Source of the DNA: CAZDXJ01 sp964509475
GTDB taxonomy: Bacteria > Pseudomonadota > Gammaproteobacteria > Methylococcales > Methylomonadaceae
DNA length: 12,266 bases
Assembly: GCA_964509475.1 (NCBI GenBank)
Contig: CAZDXJ010000071.1
Location: forward strand, 1-12,266
Reading direction: 5' to 3'
Shown: positions 1-6,486 of the stretch, piece after piece
Position numbering within the stretch: the first letter of the stretch is position 1
Layout: every line of letters begins with the position of its first letter
The notes under the pieces: model-generated
Database searches by the model: none
What the model was told of the DNA's origin: nothing
What the model saw: only the letters and a program-made list of their open reading frames with translations
Program-made: the position numbers and the translations under genes

Positions 1-90
1 ATATGATATTCGATCGGTTAGAATATATTACCCACTCTATTCTTCATAGACCCATATTTTCCTGCCGGCACGGGAATAGAATTCTTACCT

Positions 91-119
91 TTAACACTGG
101 CAATATAAAATGCTATAAA
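91..119 (+). promoter_or_regulatory. Sigma70-like promoter of the membrane-anchored CBM-like gene
   Basis: TTAACA (91-96) and TATAAA (114-119) are separated by 17 bases. Each hexamer has one mismatch to the sigma70 consensus. Transcription would start near 126, about 30 bases before the ATG at 157. The rest of 1-147 is AT-rich and shows no gene I can support. The call rests on sequence match only. Confidence 0.6.
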
Positions 120-156
120 CATAAGAAAACAAACCGTCAAAACTCTTTTGGACATC

Positions 157-1041
157 ATGATCAGGCAAACCAAAACAAATAACTGGGTTTATGGGCTTAT
201 ATTGTTTATCGGTGTTTTGCTCTGCGCGGTCGTTGTAACCCTGCTGATTCAAAAAGCCGGGAAACTGTGGCGGGCTACGGTCGTAACGGACTCAAGGCCT
301 CCGCCATCTCCATCCGCTGTTCGCACACATGCAATCACCGAAACCGCACCGGAGGACAAAATCACAAATGACACAGAAAAACAAAGCGACAAGCCGGACC
401 CGGAACCCAGCTTTGCGGAAATTTGGGCGCAGGTCGCCGATAAAATACCGCTTGCCAACCGAAAAGAGATTTCAGCGCCCCGTATGACCAAAAAACCACA
501 AAGTGATGACAACACGAACGCGCAAATAAAAACGGATAACTTACTCAATAACGCCTCTTTTGAACAGAATCCGTTCAGCACAGAACCTACGGTTTGGCAA
601 ACCGTCAGCCTGGGTCCAGGTAACACAGCCGAATGGAGTTCGGAACGGGCCGCCAGCGGTCATTACGCCCTGAAAATCGCAGCCCGCCAGCCGACACATC
701 GTGGCTGGCCGGGCTGGACAAGCCGGTTGCAACATCGAGCCGGCCACGGTTATCGTTTGCAAGCCAGCATCTTTACCCCGGATGGCGCCAATGCCTGGCT
801 GGAGCTGGTTTTTTATGATCGTAACAACCGCTACCTGACCGGCTTCTCCAGTGGTTGTTCCCGCCGCAAGCCTTTGCAGAATCAATGGATTGCCAAACAC
901 CATCAAATCAAGGCTGAATACATCCCGGAAGAAGCCACCTATTTGCAAATAGGACTCAGGCAATGCCTTACCTTCACCAAAGGCAGAATGACCCATCTGT
1001 ATTATGATGATGTGTCGCTGCAATACTTAAACGCGCAATAA
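157..1041 (+). CDS. Membrane-anchored protein with C-terminal carbohydrate-binding-like domain
   Basis: I do not recognise this gene by name. The 294-residue product has one N-terminal membrane segment (about residues 11-32). A Pro/Asp/Lys/Thr-rich linker follows (about 33-125), then a globular domain (about 128-290). That domain opens with a NLLNNASFE motif, has the G-Y-Lx(I) and G-Y-x-L-x-A strands of jelly-roll folds, and closes with YYDDVSL. This is the pattern of the CBM_4_9 (galactose-binding-like) carbohydrate-binding family. No catalytic module is attached. A signal anchor would place the domain in the periplasm, where C234 and C270 could form a disulfide; I infer sugar or peptidoglycan/exopolysaccharide binding, without proof. 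The start is uncertain: a TTG at 148 lies in frame, but ATG 157 is the more usual codon, and neither has a clear ribosome site. The gene is convergent with murJ, 40 bases away. It is very likely a real gene; its function is unknown. Confidence 0.75.
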   Translation: MIRQTKTNNWVYGLILFIGVLLCAVVVTLLIQKAGKLWRATVVTDSRPPPSPSAVRTHAITETAPEDKITNDTEKQSDKPDPEPSFAEIWAQVADKIPLANRKEISAPRMTKKPQSDDNTNAQIKTDNLLNNASFEQNPFSTEPTVWQTVSLGPGNTAEWSSERAASGHYALKIAARQPTHRGWPGWTSRLQHRAGHGYRLQASIFTPDGANAWLELVFYDRNNRYLTGFSSGCSRRKPLQNQWIAKHHQIKAEYIPEEATYLQIGLRQCLTFTKGRMTHLYYDDVSLQYLNAQ

Positions 1042-1063
1042 GTCGTCCGAAATCCTGTTCTTC

Positions 1064-1089
1064 GGCGATAACGCTATTTTTTTATCGCC
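1064..1089. terminator. Possible bidirectional terminator between the convergent CBM-like gene and murJ
   Basis: A perfect 8-base inverted repeat, GGCGATAA (1064-1071) and TTATCGCC (1082-1089), encloses a 10-base loop ending in five T. The right arm contains the murJ stop codon. There is no T-run directly after the stem on either strand, so this is not a classical intrinsic terminator. Its position between two convergent genes is the main support. Confidence 0.3.
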
Positions 1090-2614
1090 CAGAGACATGC
1101 CGGAATCTAAACCCGGAAACAAACAAGGTCAAGAAATAAACGATAGCCGCGACCCCAATCCAGGCCACCAAATTGATCACTCGATCCAGAGCGTTCCAGT
1201 CAAACCACCAGGATGAATCGACAAAGTGAAACAACATGGCACCCATCGCGGTATTGGCCAATAATATTCTGAGAAAAAACAAACGCCATCCTTGCGCGGG
1301 CCGGTACACTTTTTGTTGACGCAAACGCCGGAATAATAAACTGGCGTTAAAGAACGCACCCAGAGAAGTCGCAAGCGCCAATCCAGCATGCGCCAAAGGC
1401 AACACCAAGGCCAAATTAAGCAGCATATTGGCACACATCGCGTAAATACCAAAACGCACCGGTGTTTTGGTGTCTTTGCGCGAAGTAAACCCCGGCACCA
1501 ACACCTTGACCAGAATAAACCCCAACAAACCCGATGCATAGGCCATCAGACTCCTGCCCGCCATTTGTACATCCACAACCGAAAACCGATCATACTGGAA
1601 CAAAGTTGAAATCATCGGTTCAGCCAGCATCAACAGCCCCAGCGAAGCCGGCATACCGATTAAAAAAACCAGACGCAGCCCCCAATCCAGGGAGCTGGAA
1701 AATGTTTCGACATCATCAGCGGCATGATTTTTGGAGAGACTGGGCAAAATGACCGTTGCCAGAGCGATGCCGAAGACACCCAGAGGAAACTCCACCAGAC
1801 GATCGGAATAGTACAACCAGGACACGCTGCCAGTGGTTAAAAAAGAAGCCAGCAGCGTGTCCAATAACAAATTAATCTGGGTGATCGAAACACCGAATAT
1901 GGCCGGCAGCATCAGTTTCATGATGCGCTTTACTCCCGCATCCCTGAAACCGAAACGCAATCTCGGCAACAGCCCCAGCCGCATCAAGGCAGGAAACTGA
2001 AACAACAGCTGCACCATACCAGCGGCAAATACCCCCCAAGCCAGGGCCACGATGGGTTCGGGCATTAAGGGCGCCAACCAGATAGCCGCGCCAATCAGGC
2101 ATAGATTCAAAAATACCGGCGTAAACGCAGGAATGGCAAACTTGCCATAAGTATTTAAAATACCGCCTGCAAACGCAACAGATGATATAAAAAACAAATA
2201 AGGAAACGTAATTCGCAGCATCTGCACAGCCAACTCATATTGCTGCCCCTGCCAAAGAAATCCCGGCGCAAACAGCATGATCAGCAGTGGTGCCGCAACC
2301 ACACCCAGCGCGGTTACCAACATCAATACCAGTGCCAAAGTACCCGCGGTCCGATCGATGAACAAACGCAGTGCCGCTTTACCACCTTGCTCTTTATAAT
2401 CCGACAGAACCGGCACAAAAGCCTGGGCAAACGCCCCTTCGGCAAACAAACGGCGCAGAAAATTTGGAATCTTGAAAGCCACAAAAAAGGCATCGGTTCC
2501 AGAATCCGCGCCAAAGATACGCGCAAACAACATATCGCGGATAAATCCCAAAATACGCGATATCATGGTCATACTGCTTACCACCACAGTGGATTTAAAA
2601 AGCTGCTTACTCAC
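1082..2614 (-). CDS. murJ: Lipid II flippase MurJ
   Basis: MurJ (formerly MviN) moves lipid-linked peptidoglycan precursor (lipid II) across the inner membrane. The protein has 510 residues, close to the E. coli length of about 511, and is hydrophobic throughout, as expected for 14 membrane helices of the MOP superfamily. The N-terminal stretch with SSMTMISRILGFIRD, the TDAFFVAFKIPNFLRR block and the later YYSDRLVEFPLG block match the family closely. The arginines important in E. coli MurJ (R18, R24, R52 and R270) have visible counterparts: R20, R26, R54 and the Arg of YYSDR. The start is a GTG at 2614-2612, supported by an AGAGGT ribosome site (minus strand, 2623-2618). In many gammaproteobacteria murJ sits divergently next to rpsT; here an extra gene (2812-3471) lies between them. 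The identification is firm. Confidence 0.97.
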   Translation of the reverse strand: MSKQLFKSTVVVSSMTMISRILGFIRDMLFARIFGADSGTDAFFVAFKIPNFLRRLFAEGAFAQAFVPVLSDYKEQGGKAALRLFIDRTAGTLALVLMLVTALGVVAAPLLIMLFAPGFLWQGQQYELAVQMLRITFPYLFFISSVAFAGGILNTYGKFAIPAFTPVFLNLCLIGAAIWLAPLMPEPIVALAWGVFAAGMVQLLFQFPALMRLGLLPRLRFGFRDAGVKRIMKLMLPAIFGVSITQINLLLDTLLASFLTTGSVSWLYYSDRLVEFPLGVFGIALATVILPSLSKNHAADDVETFSSSLDWGLRLVFLIGMPASLGLLMLAEPMISTLFQYDRFSVVDVQMAGRSLMAYASGLLGFILVKVLVPGFTSRKDTKTPVRFGIYAMCANMLLNLALVLPLAHAGLALATSLGAFFNASLLFRRLRQQKVYRPAQGWRLFFLRILLANTAMGAMLFHFVDSSWWFDWNALDRVINLVAWIGVAAIVYFLTLFVSGFRFRHVSGR

Positions 2615-2677
2615 AACACCTCTATTTTTATGGTTAAATAATCAATTGCAACGCATGCAAATCCCGAAAAACATTAC

Positions 2678-2706
2678 ACTATAGGGTTTATCGTATTGTG
2701 TTTAAA
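2678..2706 (-). promoter_or_regulatory. Candidate murJ promoter
   Basis: Read on the minus strand, TTTAAA (2706-2701) and TATAGT (2683-2678) are 17 bases apart. The -10 has one mismatch to consensus and the -35 has two. The start point would be near 2671, giving a leader of about 57 bases. That leader holds the short inverted repeat TTGCA-N5-TGCAA near 2646-2660. Confidence 0.45.
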
Positions 2707-2811
2707 GTATTTTTTGATACATTTGTCCTGCATCCCCAAGCCGACTGTTGATAGCGGGCATTTCATGCACGATCCCCCAACCTGCCACTAATCCGATAAA
2801 CAGGTATCCCA

Positions 2812-3471
2812 ATGAAAAACACCAAACGCCCTGAAATCACCGTTTCCAATCATCTGAAATGGTTCGCCAAATCCTTGCAGCCATCTATTACCCGGCTTAA
2901 TCAAGCGCTGGCTCAGGAAGACGGGTTTTATTCAGCAGTTGGCGATGCAAAAAACATTGCCGAAAGTTTCAGGCAATGCCGCCGCCTGTTGCAACAACTG
3001 GTCACTTGCATCAACGCCATAATGGAACAAGTCATTGATTGCCCATCTGTGGATGCCGCCACGGTCTACCGGTTCGGCGGGCAGCTTGAAAATATTGTGG
3101 ATTCCCTTGCTTCGCTTTATCAGGAGGCGGCAGATCAAGCCAATGATTCGTTTGAAGAAAATTTTTATCTGCTAAAAAACGGACTGCAAAAGATACTCCG
3201 AAGAATTTTGGACTGGATGGAGGATATTTATAATACGATTGAACATCCTGAGATTTATTACCATCCCCGGCCACAAGATATCCGCAATGGACACGCCGAA
3301 CTCTCTTTTATGTTGAACATTGAAATGCCGGATGAATTTGAGTTACTGACCTTTAAAATACGCGATCCGATCCGTTCCAATCACCGATCGCCCAGTTTTT
3401 TCGAGACGGTTGCCGGTGTTGTTTTGGGTATTGCCATATCTGATTGGCTGTTTGGAGATGACGAAAACTGA
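2812..3471 (+). CDS. Hypothetical helical protein with a hydrophobic C-terminal tail
   Basis: I do not recognise this 219-residue protein. Residues about 15-145 look almost entirely alpha-helical, with amphipathic leucine/isoleucine spacing, and could form a helical bundle or coiled coil. Four cysteines (C56, C66, C77 and none later except by chance) show no metal-binding spacing. Residues about 160-190 look like a short beta-rich segment (HAELSFMLNIEMP...FELLTFKI). The C-terminus carries a Gly/Val/Ile-rich segment (about 197-214, core AGVVLGIAIS) ending in LFGDDEN; this could be a tail anchor or a glycine-packed oligomerisation helix. The ATG at 2812 has a weak AGG ribosome site (2802-2804). 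The gene lies alone between divergent murJ and the rpsT promoter. Codon use looks like its neighbours, so I see no sign of recent transfer. Confidence 0.75.
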   Translation: MKNTKRPEITVSNHLKWFAKSLQPSITRLNQALAQEDGFYSAVGDAKNIAESFRQCRRLLQQLVTCINAIMEQVIDCPSVDAATVYRFGGQLENIVDSLASLYQEAADQANDSFEENFYLLKNGLQKILRRILDWMEDIYNTIEHPEIYYHPRPQDIRNGHAELSFMLNIEMPDEFELLTFKIRDPIRSNHRSPSFFETVAGVVLGIAISDWLFGDDEN

Positions 3472-3500
3472 CCAACCTTACCGGACAGCATGATCTTCGG

Positions 3501-3529
3501 TTGACAATAATCGCATTTGAAATGATAAT
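3501..3529 (+). promoter_or_regulatory. rpsT promoter
   Basis: A perfect TTGACA (3501-3506) and GATAAT (3524-3529) are exactly 17 bases apart, close to sigma70 consensus and as expected for a highly expressed ribosomal protein gene. Transcription would begin near 3536, about 36 bases before the ATG. Confidence 0.8.
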
Positions 3530-3571
3530 ACAGGGTTCATATATTTTATTCATTGCAATAACTGAGGAACT

Positions 3572-3835
3572 ATGGCGAACACAGCACAAGCAAGAAAACG
3601 AGTACGTCAGGCGGAAGCACGCCGTATTCGTAATGCGGGTCAACGCAGCAACTTACGTACCTTTATTAAAAAAGTTATTGCGGCAGTCAATGCTGGAGAC
3701 GCTGAAAAAGCCCAGGCCGCTTACAAAGCCGCTGTCCCGGTTATTGATGCCGCAGTCAATAAAGGCCTGATCCACAAAAACAAAGCAGCCCGCAACAAAA
3801 GCCGGCTCAACGCAAAAGTCCGGGCACTGGGCTGA
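3572..3835 (+). CDS. rpsT: 30S ribosomal protein S20
   Basis: S20 binds 16S rRNA early in assembly of the small ribosomal subunit. The product has 87 residues, the same length as E. coli S20, and is very basic. It starts MANTAQARKRVRQ, has the conserved RTFIKKV block near residue 30, and the KGLIHKNKAARNKSRL block near residues 64-79 that is typical of the family. The ATG at 3572 follows a TGAGGA ribosome site (3563-3568). The gene is monocistronic: its own strong promoter lies 43 bases upstream and a strong terminator starts 20 bases downstream. Confidence 0.98.
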   Translation: MANTAQARKRVRQAEARRIRNAGQRSNLRTFIKKVIAAVNAGDAEKAQAAYKAAVPVIDAAVNKGLIHKNKAARNKSRLNAKVRALG

Positions 3836-3855
3836 GACACATTACAACATTGCGC

Positions 3856-3894
3856 AAAAAAGCCGTGTTCCTCAGCCGGGGACACGGCTTTTTT
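3856..3894. terminator. Strong bidirectional intrinsic terminator between rpsT and gltA
   Basis: The hairpin pairs AAGCCGTGT (3860-3868) with ACACGGCTT (3882-3890). It is extended by one G-U pair and two C-G pairs to a 7-base loop. The flanks are an A-run (3856-3861) and a T-run (3889-3894). It therefore has a stem followed by U residues in both directions, and can end rpsT on the plus strand and read-through from gltA on the minus strand. Confidence 0.9.
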
Positions 3895-4025
3895 ATTGCT
3901 TTGCTGATTGGCCGGCGCGTGCTTGGCGCTAAAAAGGGTGTCTGCGATTCCGGCAGTCATAATTTCAAACAACAATAGACTGGATCGGCTTGTCCCGCGA
4001 CAATTACCGAGATTTTCAGAAAGAA

Positions 4026-5345
4026 TCAGACCTCCTGACGTTCACTGAGCGGCACATAATCCCGGGGCGCCTCCCCGGTATACAACTGTCTGGGCCGCCC
4101 TATTCTATGCGTCGGCTCTGCCATCATTTCCAGCCAATGTGAAACCCAGCCGGCCGTGCGCGCAATAACAAACATAACGGTAAACATATCAACTGGTATG
4201 TTCAAGGCCTTATAGATGATGCCTGAATAAAAATCAACATTCGGATACAGTTTTTTCTCAATGAAATATTCGTCTTTCAAGGCATGCTCTTCCAAAGCCA
4301 AAGCCAGTTCAAATAATGGATCATCTTTATTGGGAAGCCGATCCAGTACCTCATAACAGGTTTCACGAATAATGGTCGCCCGGGGATCGAAATTCTTGTA
4401 CACACGATGCCCGAATCCCATCAAGCGGAAAGGATCGTTTTTATCCTTGGCCTTGGCAATATATTCCGGAATACGATCTGCGGTTCCGATTTCAGCCAGC
4501 ATACTCAAAACCGCCTCGTTGGCGCCACCATGCGCGGGTCCCCAAAGCGCTGAAATACCCGCCGCGATGCAGGCATACGGATTTGCACCGGTACTGCTTG
4601 CCAGACGAACCGTCGAGGTACTGGCATTCTGTTCATGATCGGCATGCAGAATAAAAAGCAGATTCAATGCTTTCACCGCAACCGGATCGATATAATGTTC
4701 TTTATCGATATATTTTTGGGAAGGCAGAGAAAACATCATATTCATGAAGTTTTCGCAATACTCCAGATCCAGACGTGGATAGACAAACGGCCAACCCACC
4801 GAATGCCGGTGGCAGGCGGCGGCAATGGTCGGGATTTTCGCAAGCATGCGCATTGCCGAAATACGCCGGTGTTCCGGATCATTCATATCCAGTTCACTGT
4901 GGTAAAAAGCAGATAACGAACCGACCACACCCACCATCATCGCCATCGGATGAGCATCATAATGGAAACCATCAAAAAAACCTCTCAATGCCTCATGCAG
5001 CATCGAATGATGATTGATTTCATCAGTAAATGCATACAGTTCAGACTCAGAGGGTAATTCACCATTCATTAACAGATAAGCGACTTCGAGAAATGAACTC
5101 TGTTTTGCCAACTGTTCGATCGGATAACCCCGATACAACAAAACACCCTGCTCGCCATCGATATAAGTGATCGCGCTTTTGCAACTGGCTGTCGAGACAA
5201 ATCCGGGATCGAATGTAAACAAGCCAAGCTCTTTGCTGAGAGAGCCAATATTGATTGCCGGCGTACCCAGCGTCCCCCGCAATAACTCGAACTCTGCTTG
5301 CTTGCCAGAGGAAGAATCTATAATTGAAATCGAATCTTTTCCCAT
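4026..5345 (-). CDS. gltA: Citrate synthase (type II)
   Basis: This enzyme condenses oxaloacetate and acetyl-CoA to citrate, the entry step of the TCA cycle, in the cytoplasm. At 439 residues it is slightly longer than E. coli GltA (427). Conserved blocks are HADHEQNASTSTVR (234-247), GPAHGGANEA (269-278), GFGHRVYKNFDPRA (310-323) and YPNVDFYSG (367-375). Catalytic residues are visible as H272, H313 and D371, matching E. coli H264, H305 and D362. The N-terminal region of about 45 residues before the core resembles the hexameric, NADH-sensitive Gram-negative type. The ATG at 5345-5343 has a purine-rich AAGAGA ribosome site just upstream. It lies 72 bases downstream of rpmE on the same strand, so co-transcription is possible. 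A 13-base palindrome sits in that gap. Confidence 0.97.
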   Translation of the reverse strand: MGKDSISIIDSSSGKQAEFELLRGTLGTPAINIGSLSKELGLFTFDPGFVSTASCKSAITYIDGEQGVLLYRGYPIEQLAKQSSFLEVAYLLMNGELPSESELYAFTDEINHHSMLHEALRGFFDGFHYDAHPMAMMVGVVGSLSAFYHSELDMNDPEHRRISAMRMLAKIPTIAAACHRHSVGWPFVYPRLDLEYCENFMNMMFSLPSQKYIDKEHYIDPVAVKALNLLFILHADHEQNASTSTVRLASSTGANPYACIAAGISALWGPAHGGANEAVLSMLAEIGTADRIPEYIAKAKDKNDPFRLMGFGHRVYKNFDPRATIIRETCYEVLDRLPNKDDPLFELALALEEHALKDEYFIEKKLYPNVDFYSGIIYKALNIPVDMFTVMFVIARTAGWVSHWLEMMAEPTHRIGRPRQLYTGEAPRDYVPLSERQEV

Positions 5346-5376
5346 AAGTCTCTTCTTTATTAACGAATAATCAGAC

Positions 5377-5389
5377 AGACTGCCAGTCT
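5377..5389. repeat. Perfect 13-base palindrome upstream of gltA
   Basis: AGACTG (5377-5382), a single central C, and CAGTCT (5384-5389) form a perfect inverted repeat 31 bases upstream of the gltA start and 28 bases after the rpmE end. It lacks a T-run, so it is not an obvious terminator. It could be an operator or a weak hairpin. Confidence 0.4.
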
Positions 5390-5417
5390 ATCAAAACATT
5401 CATCAAATAAAAAAAGT

Positions 5418-5618
5418 TTATTTTCCGTATTTCCTGCGAAATTTGTCCACTCTGCCCGCCGTATCGACAACTCTTTGCTTGCCGGTATAAAAAGGATGGC
5501 AGGCAGAACAAACCTCGACATGCAGGTCTTTACACAATACCGAGCCGGTTTCAAATTTGTTACCGCAGCCACAAGTTACGGTAATTTGCTTATACTCTGG
5601 ATGAATTTCTGGTCTCAT
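5418..5618 (-). CDS. rpmE: 50S ribosomal protein L31 (type A, zinc-binding)
   Basis: L31 sits at the central protuberance and bridges the ribosomal subunits. The 66-residue product has the family's opening (xxxIHPEY), the CSACHPFYTGKQR block (37-49) and a basic GRVDKFRRKYGK end. The zinc ligands of the type A (C+) form are all present: C16, C18, C37 and C40. The zinc-independent paralogue, which replaces this form under zinc limitation in many bacteria, is not in this window. The ATG at 5618-5616 follows only a weak GTGGA-like site. The gene is divergent from xth and is followed by gltA. Confidence 0.97.
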   Translation of the reverse strand: MRPEIHPEYKQITVTCGCGNKFETGSVLCKDLHVEVCSACHPFYTGKQRVVDTAGRVDKFRRKYGK

Positions 5619-5649
5619 TTCAATTCCACACTAAACCTAAATAAACGGG

Positions 5650-5679
5650 TTACAAATTTACTACAGAACTGCGTATAAT
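5650..5679 (+). promoter_or_regulatory. Candidate xth promoter
   Basis: A perfect TATAAT (5674-5679) lies 37 bases before the xth ATG. The -35 is poor: the best fit is TTACAA at 5650-5655, with an 18-base spacer. Transcription would start near 5686. The call rests mainly on the consensus -10 and its position in the divergent rpmE/xth gap. Confidence 0.5.
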
Positions 5680-5715
5680 ACGTCTTTCCCATGAATAACG
5701 CAACCAACACACGCC

Positions 5716-6486
5716 ATGCGTATTATCAGTTTCAACGCCAACGGTATCCGCTCCGCCGGGCGCAAAGGTTTTTTTAACTGGCTGCAACAGCAGCAAGCCG
5801 ATGCGGTTTGCATACAGGAAACCAAGGCCCAGGAAAATCAATTACAGGCCGATGTCTTCTGGCCGTCGAATTATCACTGTTATTATCATGACGCGCAAAA
5901 AAAAGGCTACAGTGGTGTTGCTATCTATTGCCGGAAATCACCCGATAAACTCATCAAAGGCATCGGTTGGGAAGATATGGATAATGAGGGGCGCTTTATC
6001 GAAGCCCAATTCGGCAAACTCAGCCTGATTTCACTGTATTTGCCATCAGGCTCTTCCAGCGAACAGCGCCAGGCCGTCAAGTTCGACTTTTTAGACCGGT
6101 TCATGCCTTATTTGCAGCAATGCGCCCAAACTAGCCGGGATTATATTATCTGCGGTGACTGGAATATCGCCCACAAAAAAATAGACATAAAAAACTGGCG
6201 TGGCAATCAAAAAAATTCCGGTTTTTTACCGGAGGAAAGAGCCTGGATGGATCAGTTGTTTGAACACGATTGGGTCGATGCGTTTCGGGTCGTTAACCAA
6301 CAAGCCGAGCAATACACATGGTGGTCCAATCGAGGTCAGGCCTGGGCAAAAAATGTTGGCTGGCGCATTGATTACCAGGTGATCAGCGCCCACTTGAAAG
6401 ACAAGGTAAAAGCCGCGTCTATCTACAAAGAAGAACGCTTTTCCGATCACGCCCCGCTGATCATTGATTATGATTATGCTTTTTGA
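5716..6486 (+). CDS. xth: Exodeoxyribonuclease III / AP endonuclease, Crc-like subgroup
   Basis: This is a member of the exonuclease III (endonuclease/exonuclease/phosphatase) family, which cuts DNA at abasic sites and trims 3' ends in base excision repair. At 256 residues it is near the usual length. Catalytic positions can be matched to E. coli ExoIII: N7, E35 (QETKAQ), Y108, D148 and N150 (GDWNIAH), W202 or W203, D219 (WRIDYQ), and D244-H245 (SDHAPL). Over its whole length it most resembles the subgroup containing the Pseudomonas catabolite repression protein Crc: shared features include MRIIS at the start, the LPSG block, ERAW and the DYD end. As I recall, Crc has lost several catalytic residues that are present here, so nuclease activity is expected. 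No clear ribosome site precedes the ATG. The last 13 bases overlap the end of ampG on the other strand. Confidence 0.93.
   Translation: MRIISFNANGIRSAGRKGFFNWLQQQQADAVCIQETKAQENQLQADVFWPSNYHCYYHDAQKKGYSGVAIYCRKSPDKLIKGIGWEDMDNEGRFIEAQFGKLSLISLYLPSGSSSEQRQAVKFDFLDRFMPYLQQCAQTSRDYIICGDWNIAHKKIDIKNWRGNQKNSGFLPEERAWMDQLFEHDWVDAFRVVNQQAEQYTWWSNRGQAWAKNVGWRIDYQVISAHLKDKVKAASIYKEERFSDHAPLIIDYDYAF

Noticed and set aside
541..1023. A 160-codon open frame on the minus strand inside the CBM-like gene
   Set aside because: It is antisense to a gene with a good promoter and domain pattern, and its translation shows no recognisable motif or ribosome site.
3721..3975. An 84-codon minus-strand frame after gltA, preceded at a distance by an AGGAGG-like sequence
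   Set aside because: It crosses the strong terminator and lies antisense to rpsT. The AGGAGG is within the last codons of gltA and is far from the frame's start.
5691..5777. A 28-codon overlapping upstream frame (ATG at 5691) at the start of xth
   Set aside because: It has no ribosome site and would begin only about five bases after the predicted transcription start, so a regulatory role is not supported.
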